Shown: piece after piece, positions 1 through 5,719 of the stretch
Position numbering within the stretch: position 1 is the stretch's first letter
Layout: every line of letters starts with the position of its first letter
Source: Dehalococcoidales bacterium
GTDB taxonomy: Bacteria; Chloroflexota; Dehalococcoidia; Dehalococcoidales; GCA-2688105
Reading direction: 5' to 3'
NCBI GenBank assembly: GCA_030640255.1
Contig: DAOWJS010000064.1
Span: 1-15,721 of the forward strand
DNA length: 15,721 nucleotides
Position numbers and translations under genes: made by a program
Notes under the pieces: generated by a model
Database searches by the model: none
The model's input: the letters and a program-made list of their open reading frames with translations, nothing else
Told to the model about the DNA's origin: nothing

Positions 1-181
1 AAATAAAAAAAGGGGAGTTTTAGAGGGGCGTAGCCCCTATTTAATAAAAATACTAAATACTAAATTCTAGACTTTAGGGATTTGAATTTTGAATTTGTTT
101 AGTCCTTCACCTGTGAAGGATTAGAAATTAGAGTTTATAATTTCACGAATGAAGGGGATAAAGGGGATGGGGTTACCTAAA
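1..181. repeat. Repeat-rich AT-rich leader upstream of argJ
   Basis: No gene is seen here. Positions 11-40 carry one copy of a family of small palindromes (core GGGGC-GTA-GCCCC, centred near 31) preceded by AAAAAAGGGGAGTTTTAGAG, the same lead-in found at 2925-2943 and 2996-3015. Positions 50-69 hold a loose 7-base tandem (AAATACT, AAATACT, AAATTCT). Positions 103-120 form an 8-bp perfect hairpin (TCCTTCAC / GTGAAGGA) flanked by TTAG on both sides. Positions 152-181 match the right end of the repeat block before argD. A perfect TATAAT occurs at 137-142, but no convincing -35 lies at the right distance. Confidence 0.6.
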
Positions 182-246
182 TAAGAAATCTAAGGGGGTG
201 AGGTTGACCTCGAAACAGACATTTCGGGGTTGATAGAATAATCTCA

Positions 247-275
247 TTGCCTAGCCATATTGAGTATGATATAGT
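247..275 (+). promoter_or_regulatory. Candidate argJ promoter, possibly leaderless
   Basis: TTGCCT at 247-252 is followed by exactly 17 bases and TATAGT at 270-275. Transcription from it would start around 282-284, on or next to the argJ ATG at 284. The bases before that ATG contain no Shine-Dalgarno-like purine run, unlike argB, argG, fakA and the HNH gene in this window, which fits a leaderless transcript. This rests on motif reading only. Confidence 0.4.
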
Positions 276-283
276 TTTGGTAA

Positions 284-1501
284 ATGGCAATCAAGGTTGA
301 TTTTATTGCCTCGGGCACGGTTACTTCACCTCAGGGGTTTCATGCTGGGGCTACCTATGCCGGGATAAAGGAAAGGGCGGATGATGTCCTCGACCTTGGC
401 ATCCTCTTTTCTGAGGCGCCGTGTGTGGCGGCGGCTCTGTTTACTACCAACCGGATTAAAGCCGCCCCGCTAGTTCTGTGCCAGCAGAGGTTAGCGACAG
501 GGAGAGCTTGGGCACTGGTGGCAAATAGCGGCTGTGCCAATGCTTTTACCGGTGGAGAAGGTCTGGCCGATGCGGCTGAGATGGCTGACCTAGCCGCTAA
601 GAATATCGGGGTATCACCGGAGAATGTTCTGGTGGCCAGCACCGGGGTAATTGGTCAGCCATTGCCGATGGAGCTCATCAGGGCTGGCATCGGGCAGATT
701 GCCCTTACCAGAGACGGTGGTCATGAGCTGGCGAGGGCTATTATGACCACGGATACCCTGGCTAAGGAAGCGGCGGTAGTAGTCACGGCTGGCGAGGGTG
801 GGTTTATTATTGGCGGCGTGGCCAAAGGCTCAGGGATGATTCATCCTGAGCTGGCTACTTTGCTTTGTTTCTTAACCACCGATGCCGCCGTGGACATAGA
901 CTTGCTTAAACTGGCGCTGCGAAGGGCGGCGGATGTTTCCTTTAATATGGTTTCCATTGACGGGGATACCAGCCCTAATGATATGGTCTTGGTTATGGCT
1001 AACGGGCGGGCGGGGAATAAGGTGATTTCGGCGGACAGCCAAGAGGCCAACGCCTTTCAGCAAGGTCTTGACCAGGTTTGTATCTACTTGGCTAAAGCCG
1101 TTGCTGGTGATGGCGAGGGGGCGAGTAAGCTTATTGAGGTTACCGTTAGCGGGGCAATTAGTGTCGCCGAGGCTAGGTTAGCTGCCCGGACGGTAGTGAG
1201 TTCGCCCTTGGTGAAGGCAGCAGTCCACGGTAGCGACCCTAATTGGGGGCGGATTATAGCTGCGGTGGGGCGGAGTGGCGCCGAGGTAGTAGAATCAAAG
1301 CTCGACCTTTACCTGGGTGATATTTGCCTGGTCAGGGGGGGCAAGTCCCTGCCTTTCAGTAAGCCGAGCGCGGTCGAATTATTGAGTCGGGGTGAGGTGC
1401 CGATAGGTTTACAGCTTAACCTGGGCACGGCTGAAGCCACCGCCTGGGGTTGCGACCTGTCTGAAGAATATGTAACCATTAACAGTCAGTACACAACCTA
1501 A
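284..1501 (+). CDS. argJ: Bifunctional ornithine acetyltransferase / N-acetylglutamate synthase
   Basis: ArgJ moves the acetyl group from N-acetylornithine to glutamate, closing the acetyl cycle of ornithine synthesis; many members also use acetyl-CoA for the first step. It acts in the cytosol. The 405-residue length is normal for the family. The precursor is self-cleaved before a nucleophilic threonine, seen as Thr192 in KGSGMIHPELATLL (residues 181-194); the usual motif reads MIAPNMATML, so HPEL is a mild variant. The oxyanion-hole segment STGVIG spans 119-124, NSGCANA spans 81-87, and the C-terminal DPNWGRI motif is present. The ATG start gives the expected short N-terminus before the PQGF segment. 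There is no clear ribosome-binding site; see the promoter at 247-275. It is the first arginine gene here, and argC is not seen upstream within the window. Confidence 0.96.
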   Translation: MAIKVDFIASGTVTSPQGFHAGATYAGIKERADDVLDLGILFSEAPCVAAALFTTNRIKAAPLVLCQQRLATGRAWALVANSGCANAFTGGEGLADAAEMADLAAKNIGVSPENVLVASTGVIGQPLPMELIRAGIGQIALTRDGGHELARAIMTTDTLAKEAAVVVTAGEGGFIIGGVAKGSGMIHPELATLLCFLTTDAAVDIDLLKLALRRAADVSFNMVSIDGDTSPNDMVLVMANGRAGNKVISADSQEANAFQQGLDQVCIYLAKAVAGDGEGASKLIEVTVSGAISVAEARLAARTVVSSPLVKAAVHGSDPNWGRIIAAVGRSGAEVVESKLDLYLGDICLVRGGKSLPFSKPSAVELLSRGEVPIGLQLNLGTAEATAWGCDLSEEYVTINSQYTT

Positions 1502-1504
1502 AAG

Positions 1505-1520
1505 AAGGAGGTATAAAATA
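1505..1520 (+). promoter_or_regulatory. Strong ribosome-binding site ahead of an ATA codon
   Basis: AAGGAGGT at 1505-1512 is a near-perfect Shine-Dalgarno, placed 5 bases before ATA at 1518-1520. The 15 bases AAGGAGGTATAAAAT (1505-1519) are identical to those at 7730-7744, where the next base is G and completes the ATG of the HNH-like gene. Here the next base is A, giving ATA. This decides the likely start of the 103-codon frame that follows. Confidence 0.7.
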
Positions 1521-1829
1521 GACTCCGTCTACAAGGATGACGATGGTCGTATTCTAGAATGGACAAACCCTATTGATAGGAAAAAGATAGAACAGCAGAT
1601 ATCGGACCGTTTACTTGAAAGGCGTGTAAAGCATGATACAGAGTGCATAGAGGCAGGGCTTTGCACTAGGTGTGGAAAACCCATTACAGGCATCCTTAAG
1701 AAAGCGGACACTGATATGGATGTTTCCCGTAAAGAGTATATGTACCTTCTAGTTTGCTCTAAAACAGGCATGTGCCTAAATTGTATAGATAAGATCTGGG
1801 AGGATGGTAATAAATCAAGGGAGTTGTAG
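1518..1829 (+). CDS. Small Cys-rich putative zinc-binding protein with ATA start
   Basis: An open frame of 103 codons runs from ATA at 1518 to TAG at 1827. I do not recognise the family. It begins with a charged segment (DSVYKDDDGRILEW after the start codon), continues through a basic helix-like stretch, and carries cysteines at 43, 49, 52, 80, 86 and 89. Two CxxC pairs (49-52 in CTRCGKPI, 86-89 in CLNC) suggest a zinc ribbon or zinc knuckle. The only later in-frame ATG codons (from residue 67 on) would lose the first pair. A strong Shine-Dalgarno lies at the right distance from the ATA, so either ATA is used as a rare start or an original ATG has been mutated and expression is reduced. The frame is otherwise intact. 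It sits between argJ and argB, has no evident arginine role, and is somewhat AT-richer than its neighbours. Its stop codon lies inside a repeat hairpin. Confidence 0.55.
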   Translation: MDSVYKDDDGRILEWTNPIDRKKIEQQISDRLLERRVKHDTECIEAGLCTRCGKPITGILKKADTDMDVSRKEYMYLLVCSKTGMCLNCIDKIWEDGNKSREL

Positions 1830-1849
1830 AGGGGCGTAGCCCCTCTACA
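1825..1849. repeat. Palindromic repeat, perfect 11-bp stem with GTA loop
   Basis: TGTAGAGGGGC (1825-1835) and GCCCCTCTACA (1839-1849) pair perfectly around GTA. It is the best copy of the GGGGC-GTA-GCCCC family found also at 22-40, 2825-2847, 2872-2888, 2941-2957 and 3014-3032. The TAG stop of the Cys-rich frame (1827-1829) lies in the left arm. No run of T follows, so it is not a standard intrinsic terminator, though it could stabilise a 3' end. Confidence 0.75.
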
Positions 1850-1860
1850 GAAACTAATTT

Positions 1861-1917
1861 CCCCTTCCCCTTATCAAGGGGAAGGGGATACAGGGGATAG
1901 GGTTGATAAATAAGAAC
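1861..1917. repeat. C/G-tract hairpin and repeat right end before argB
   Basis: CCCCTTCCCCTT (1861-1872) and AAGGGGAAGGGG (1876-1887) form a 12-bp perfect stem with an ATC loop. It is followed by a tail (GGGGATAGGGTTGATAAATAAGAA, roughly 1894-1917) that matches the tail at 164-187 upstream of argJ. Related stems lie at 2787-2814 and 3047-3067. The tail ends just before the argB ribosome-binding site AAGGAG at 1920-1925. Confidence 0.7.
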
Positions 1918-1931
1918 TTAAGGAGTCTGGA

Positions 1932-2729
1932 TTGAGTAATAGGTTGGGTAAAGTTATCGTGGTTAAGCTCGGTGGAGCTACCCTGGGCAGTCATGATATG
2001 GCTATTGAGGATATGGTTGAGCTTCAGCACCAGGGCAAATCATTGGTGGTAGTCCATGGCGGTGCTAAGGTAGTAACTGAGTGTCTATCAAAGCAAGGGA
2101 TTTCCAGCCGGTTTGTCCGGGGTCAGCGGGTAACTGATGAGGCGACTCTTGAGGTAGTAACTTCAGTGCTGGCGGGCTCGGTCAACAAGGAAATTGTAGC
2201 CAGAATCAATGACTTGGGGGGAGGGGCGGTAGGTATTAGTGGTGTTGACGGAGGTCTTATTCAAGGTAAGATTAAAGATAGGGAGCTGGGCTATATTGGA
2301 ACGGTAGTTAAGGTAAATCTCGCTCCCCTAGAGGCTATCTTGCATTCAGGCTATATCCCGGTGGTTGCCCCGGTCAGCCTCCATTCGTTTGATAAACCAG
2401 ATGGAGCCCCACCGATGCTTAACATTAACGCTGATGCGGTGGCCGGTGAAATCGCTGCCGCCATAGGTGCCGAATCTCTTATCTTTTTAACTGACGTAGC
2501 TGGTATCTGTGACCAGTCAGGCGGCTTGCTGCCTCAGCTATCACCCGGCGAGGCGGAAGCTTTAATGGTTTCGGGTGTGATATCAGGGGGGATGATTCCC
2601 AAGGTTGAAGCCTGTCTAAGAGCTTTGTCAACCACTTCAATTACCAGCATTATAGATGGCAGGCAGCCCCACGCCTTGCTCAGAGAGATAGCGGGGCAGG
2701 GTGTCGGCACCACAATTAAAGGAGATTGA
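1932..2729 (+). CDS. argB: Acetylglutamate kinase
   Basis: ArgB phosphorylates N-acetylglutamate with ATP, the second step of ornithine synthesis. The 265-residue length and the amino acid kinase fold motifs fit: KLGG at 12-15, the substrate glycine loop HGGAK at 42-46, RVTD at 66-69, the LNINADAVAGEIAAAIGA block, LTDVAGI, and the C-terminal SGGMIPKVEACLRAL and IIDGR segments. The loop is usually HGGG, so the fourth position is Ala here. The start is TTG at 1932, 6 bases after AAGGAG (1920-1925). The related LysW-aminoadipate kinase (LysZ) was considered; the neighbours argJ, argG and argH and the lack of lysW favour arginine. The gene is set apart from argJ and argD by repeat-filled gaps. 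Confidence 0.94.
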   Translation: MSNRLGKVIVVKLGGATLGSHDMAIEDMVELQHQGKSLVVVHGGAKVVTECLSKQGISSRFVRGQRVTDEATLEVVTSVLAGSVNKEIVARINDLGGGAVGISGVDGGLIQGKIKDRELGYIGTVVKVNLAPLEAILHSGYIPVVAPVSLHSFDKPDGAPPMLNINADAVAGEIAAAIGAESLIFLTDVAGICDQSGGLLPQLSPGEAEALMVSGVISGGMIPKVEACLRALSTTSITSIIDGRQPHALLREIAGQGVGTTIKGD

Positions 2730-3122
2730 AGAGACGAAGCCCCTGCTGATAAAGTTAATAGATTATTTGGTGACCTATCCCCCTGACCCCCTTCCCTTGG
2801 TTAAGGGAAGGGGGAGTGTAGGGAAGAGAGAGGCGTAGCCCCTCTCTAAAATCTCTTCCTAATAGGGGTTTAAGGGGCGGAGCCCCTTCTATGAAAACTT
2901 TCCCTCTCCTTTGAAGGAGAAGATAAAAAAGGGGAGTTTTAGAGGGGCGGAGCCTCCATTGCATAACCAGTTCCCTTTCTCCTTTGAAGGAGAAGATAAA
3001 AAAAGGGAGTTTTAGAGGGGCGTAGCCCCTCTGGAGAAAACATCTTCCCCTTCCCGAGGGGAAGGGGATAAAGTCCTTGCCTGCTTTGGCAAGGATAAAG
3101 GGGATGGGGTTACCTAATATAG
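2730..3122. repeat. Composite repeat block filling the argB-argD gap
   Basis: This 393-base gap holds no convincing gene and is almost wholly repeats. In order: a 12-bp stem at 2787-2814 (CCCCCTTCCCTT, loop GGTT); a 10-bp stem with one mismatch at 2825-2847; a perfect 7-bp stem at 2872-2888 with GGA loop; two direct copies, offset by 73 bases, of TCTCCTTTGAAGGAGA followed by an A-rich run and the GAGGGGC palindrome (2905-2957 and 2978-3032); a 9-bp stem at 3047-3067 with GAG loop; a hairpin insertion at 3073-3099; and the right end GGGGATGGGGTTACC (3100-3114). The left end GGTGACCTATCCCCC (2769-2783) is an imperfect inverted match to the right end, so 2769-3114 may be a nested miniature element. 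Confidence 0.75.
3073..3099. mobile_element. 27-bp hairpin insertion inside a repeat
   Basis: Without these 27 bases the surrounding sequence reads GAAGGGGATAAA then GGGGATGGGGTTACC, the same as at 152-178. The insert contains TCCTTGCC (3074-3081) and GGCAAGGA (3088-3095), an 8-bp stem with a 6-base loop. The bases GATAAA occur on both sides of the junction (3067-3072 and 3094-3099), resembling a short target duplication or slippage product. A similar hairpin stands at 103-120. Whether it moves actively cannot be told from one locus. Confidence 0.5.
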
Positions 3123-3131
3123 GTGATGAAA

Positions 3132-4319
3132 ATGACTAACTGGCAGGAGCTTGAGCGTAAATACCTTATGAGCACCGTGGAACGCCTGCCCGTAACCTTG
3201 GTTAGGGGGCAGGGGGCAAGGGTGTGGGATGAGGATGGTCGGGAGTATCTGGACTTTGTCGGTGGCTGGGCGGTCAATAGTCTGGGGCATTGTCACCCGG
3301 TGGTGGTTCAGGCGGTGACGGAGCAGGTAAATAACCTTATCCAGGCTTCAAACCAGTTCTATACTATCCCTCAGATTCAATTGGCTGAGCTTTTGGTTCA
3401 GAATAGCTGTTTGGATAAGGTCTTCTTTAGCAATAGTGGGACTGAGGCTAATGAGGGGGCGGTGAAGCTAGCCCGGCGATACGGAAAGTGCTATTTGAAT
3501 GGAGCCTATGAGGTTATTACCACGATGGGCTCTTTTCATGGTCGCACCCTGGCTATGGTGGCGGCTACCGGTCAGCCTAAGTTCCAAGAGCCATATCTCC
3601 CTTTGATTGCAGGTTTCAAAAACGTTGAGTATAATAACTTTGAGGCAATAAAGGCGGCTACCACCGGTCAAACCTGTGCCGTGATGCTAGAACCAGTGCA
3701 GGGGGAAGGTGGCGTCAACCTGCCTGACGATGATTATCTAGCCGCGGTGCGGGCTTGGTGTGACCAAAAGGGAATTCTGCTTATTCTGGATGAGATTCAA
3801 ACTGGCATGGGGCGAACGGGAACGCTTTTTGCCTATGAGCAGTATGGTATTGAACCCGATATAATGACCCTGGCTAAGGGATTAGCCAGCGGCATACCCA
3901 TCGGGGCTATTCTGGCTAAAGACAAAGTATCTGTTTTTGCTCCCGGGGAGCATGGCTCTACCTTCGGGGGTAATCCTTTAGCCTGTGCTGCCGGGTATGC
4001 TACGCTAAAATTTATCATTGATAATGATATTGTCGGGAAGGTAAAGAGGGTGGGGGAGTATCTTATGGCTGGGTTGGAAGGGTTGAAGCCGAAATTTCCG
4101 TTTATCACTGAGGTGCGGGGGCGTGGACTATTGGTGGCGATGGAATTTAACCGTGATATTGCTTCCGAAGCAGTAATGGCTTGCTTGGAGAAGGGTTTAT
4201 TGGTTAATAAACTGAAGCCCAATGCCTTGCGTTTTATGCCTCCCCTTATTATTGGCAACCAGGAGGTTGATGAGGCGCTGGGCATTTTGAATAAAGCGTT
4301 ATCCAGCCTGGTTAGCTAG
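3132..4319 (+). CDS. argD: Acetylornithine aminotransferase
   Basis: ArgD is a class III PLP-dependent aminotransferase that makes N-acetylornithine from N-acetylglutamate semialdehyde and glutamate. With the start at ATG 3132 the protein has 395 residues, normal for the family. That start lies 6 bases after AGGTG (3121-3125); a GTG at 3123 and an ATG at 3126 in the same frame would add three residues but overlap the ribosome-binding site. Seen motifs (numbered from 3132) are SGTEANE near 102-108, SFHGRT near 134-139, EPVQGEGG near 187-194, LDEIQTGMGRTG with the PLP-ring Asp near 220, and the Schiff-base lysine in LAKGLASG at about 249. Succinyl-diaminopimelate or succinylornithine activity is possible in this family, but the arginine cluster context favours acetylornithine. 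Confidence 0.94.
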   Translation: MTNWQELERKYLMSTVERLPVTLVRGQGARVWDEDGREYLDFVGGWAVNSLGHCHPVVVQAVTEQVNNLIQASNQFYTIPQIQLAELLVQNSCLDKVFFSNSGTEANEGAVKLARRYGKCYLNGAYEVITTMGSFHGRTLAMVAATGQPKFQEPYLPLIAGFKNVEYNNFEAIKAATTGQTCAVMLEPVQGEGGVNLPDDDYLAAVRAWCDQKGILLILDEIQTGMGRTGTLFAYEQYGIEPDIMTLAKGLASGIPIGAILAKDKVSVFAPGEHGSTFGGNPLACAAGYATLKFIIDNDIVGKVKRVGEYLMAGLEGLKPKFPFITEVRGRGLLVAMEFNRDIASEAVMACLEKGLLVNKLKPNALRFMPPLIIGNQEVDEALGILNKALSSLVS

Positions 4320-4342
4320 ATGGGAAGACGTGAGAGGTTGAG

Positions 4343-4474
4343 ATGGAGCCGTTGGACGCGGAAAATCTGGATGAAAAATATGTTGCGGTAAATGGGCTTA
4401 ACATTCGCTATATTGTAAGAGGTAGCGGGCTAACCAGCCTGATTAAAGGAGGTTTGGTGTGTCAGATAAGGTAG
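4343..4474 (+). pseudogene. Stub resembling the N-terminus of an alpha/beta hydrolase
   Basis: A 43-codon frame starts at ATG 4343, 5 bases after AGAGG, and stops at 4474, running 16 bases into argG in another frame. Residues 10-29 (DEKYVAVNGLNIRYIVRGSG) look like the opening strands of alpha/beta hydrolases, whose proteins often begin with VNGxxIHYxxxGSG and then continue to a Pro-rich turn and the HG oxyanion motif. Here the similarity ends at GSG and the sequence moves straight into the argG ribosome-binding site. This reads as a truncated remnant after a deletion. A short leader peptide or chance similarity is possible. Confidence 0.45.
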
Positions 4475-5670
4475 TATTGGCGTACAGCGGTGGACTGGAT
4501 ACTTCAGTAGCCATTAAATGGCTAAAGGAAAAGTATAACCTGGATGTTATTGCCGTTAATATTGATGTGGGCAATGAGCGTGACTTTTCAGCTATTCAGC
4601 AGAAGGCGCTTGATGTCGGTGCCGTGAAGTCACTGGTGAAGGATGCCAAAGAGGTATTTGTTAATCATTTTATTTTTCCCTCTTTACAGGCAGGGGCTAT
4701 CTATGAGGGTCAATACCCATTAGCTACCGCGCTATCCCGTCCGTTAATGGCTAAGTTGCTGGTGGATGTAGCCATGGCGGAGGGGGTTTCAGCGGTGGCT
4801 CACGGCTGCACTGGTAAAGGGAATGACCAGGTGAGGTTTGAGGTGAGTATTAATGCCCTGGCACCAAGCCTTAAAATTATTGCCCCGGCTCGGGAATGGG
4901 GCATGACCCGGGAGCAAACTATTGACTATGCTCAGCGTCATGGCATTCCGGTGCCGATTACCGCCACCAGTCCCTATTCAATTGATGAGAACCTCTGGGG
5001 GAGGAGTATTGAGTGCGGGGTTCTTGAGGACCCCTGGGTTGAGCCACCCGAGGAAGTGTTTACCTGGACAAAGTCGCCTGCCGAGGCTCCCAATAAGCCA
5101 GATTACGTGGAGATTGGCTTTGAGAAGGGCATCCCGGTTACTGTTGACAGTGAGAAAATGGGTGGTGTAAGCTTGATTCGGCGATTAAACGAGCTGGCCG
5201 GAAGACATGGGGTGGGGAGGATTGACCATATAGAGAACCGACTGGTAGGGATAAAGTCGAGAGAGATTTATGAAGCGCCGGCAGCCACAGTGCTACTGCA
5301 AGCACACCAGGCTCTGGAGGCGATGACTTTATCCAAATCTCAATTACGGTTTAAGCAGAAGGTGGCTACGGAGTATGCTGACCTTATCTATAATGGTCTG
5401 TGGTTTACCTCTTTGCGTCAGGATTTGGCTGCCTATGTTAAGAGTTCACAGCGGTTCGTTACCGGGTCCGTTCGTGTAAAATTGTTTAAGGGAAATTGTA
5501 GCGTGGTCGGGCGGAAATCACCGAGGTCGCTATATGACTATGGTCTGGCTACCTATGATAAGGGTGACGAGTTTGACCAGAGTGCTTCGGCTGGTTTTAT
5601 CCATATCTGGGGGTTGCCGGTAAGAACCCAGGCACGAGTGCAGGGGATTAGTGATTTAAAGGAAGAATAA
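4459..5670 (+). CDS. argG: Argininosuccinate synthase
   Basis: ArgG joins citrulline and aspartate with ATP, releasing AMP and pyrophosphate, to form argininosuccinate. The 403-residue length is typical. The PP-loop that binds ATP is AYSGGLDTS at residues 8-16; the citrulline/aspartate-binding region shows YPLATALSRP at 86-95 and AHGCTGKGNDQVRFE at 114-128; SPYSIDENLWGRSIECG is the standard mid-protein block. The start is GTG at 4459, 6 bases after AAAGGAGG (4445-4452). In most relatives argH would follow directly; here two AT-rich genes intervene. Confidence 0.97.
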   Translation: MSDKVVLAYSGGLDTSVAIKWLKEKYNLDVIAVNIDVGNERDFSAIQQKALDVGAVKSLVKDAKEVFVNHFIFPSLQAGAIYEGQYPLATALSRPLMAKLLVDVAMAEGVSAVAHGCTGKGNDQVRFEVSINALAPSLKIIAPAREWGMTREQTIDYAQRHGIPVPITATSPYSIDENLWGRSIECGVLEDPWVEPPEEVFTWTKSPAEAPNKPDYVEIGFEKGIPVTVDSEKMGGVSLIRRLNELAGRHGVGRIDHIENRLVGIKSREIYEAPAATVLLQAHQALEAMTLSKSQLRFKQKVATEYADLIYNGLWFTSLRQDLAAYVKSSQRFVTGSVRVKLFKGNCSVVGRKSPRSLYDYGLATYDKGDEFDQSASAGFIHIWGLPVRTQARVQGISDLKEE

Positions 5671-5719
5671 TAGAAGATTCATTGAAAAAGACGGGGCAAA
5701 GAAGAACAGGGTAACGAAA

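Noticed and set aside
1825..1887. Intrinsic terminators after the Cys-rich gene
   Set aside because: The hairpins are strong but lack a following T-run, and they belong to a repeat family also found in other positions.
2755..2964. 69-codon minus-strand frame across the repeat block
   Set aside because: It is made of palindromic repeat sequence; the product (FIEGAPPLKPLLG and the like) is what the repeats encode by chance.
2769..3114. CRISPR array
   Set aside because: The repeats are palindromes of unequal spacing and sequence, without uniform unique spacers, and there are no cas genes nearby.
3833..4285. 150-codon minus-strand open frame inside argD
   Set aside because: It lies fully antisense to a well-conserved gene, and its low-complexity Pro/Ser-rich product looks like a shadow frame.
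1932..4319. Lysine (LysW-dependent) pathway instead of arginine for argB and argD
   Set aside because: No lysW, lysX or lysY is seen, and argJ, argG and argH flank these genes.
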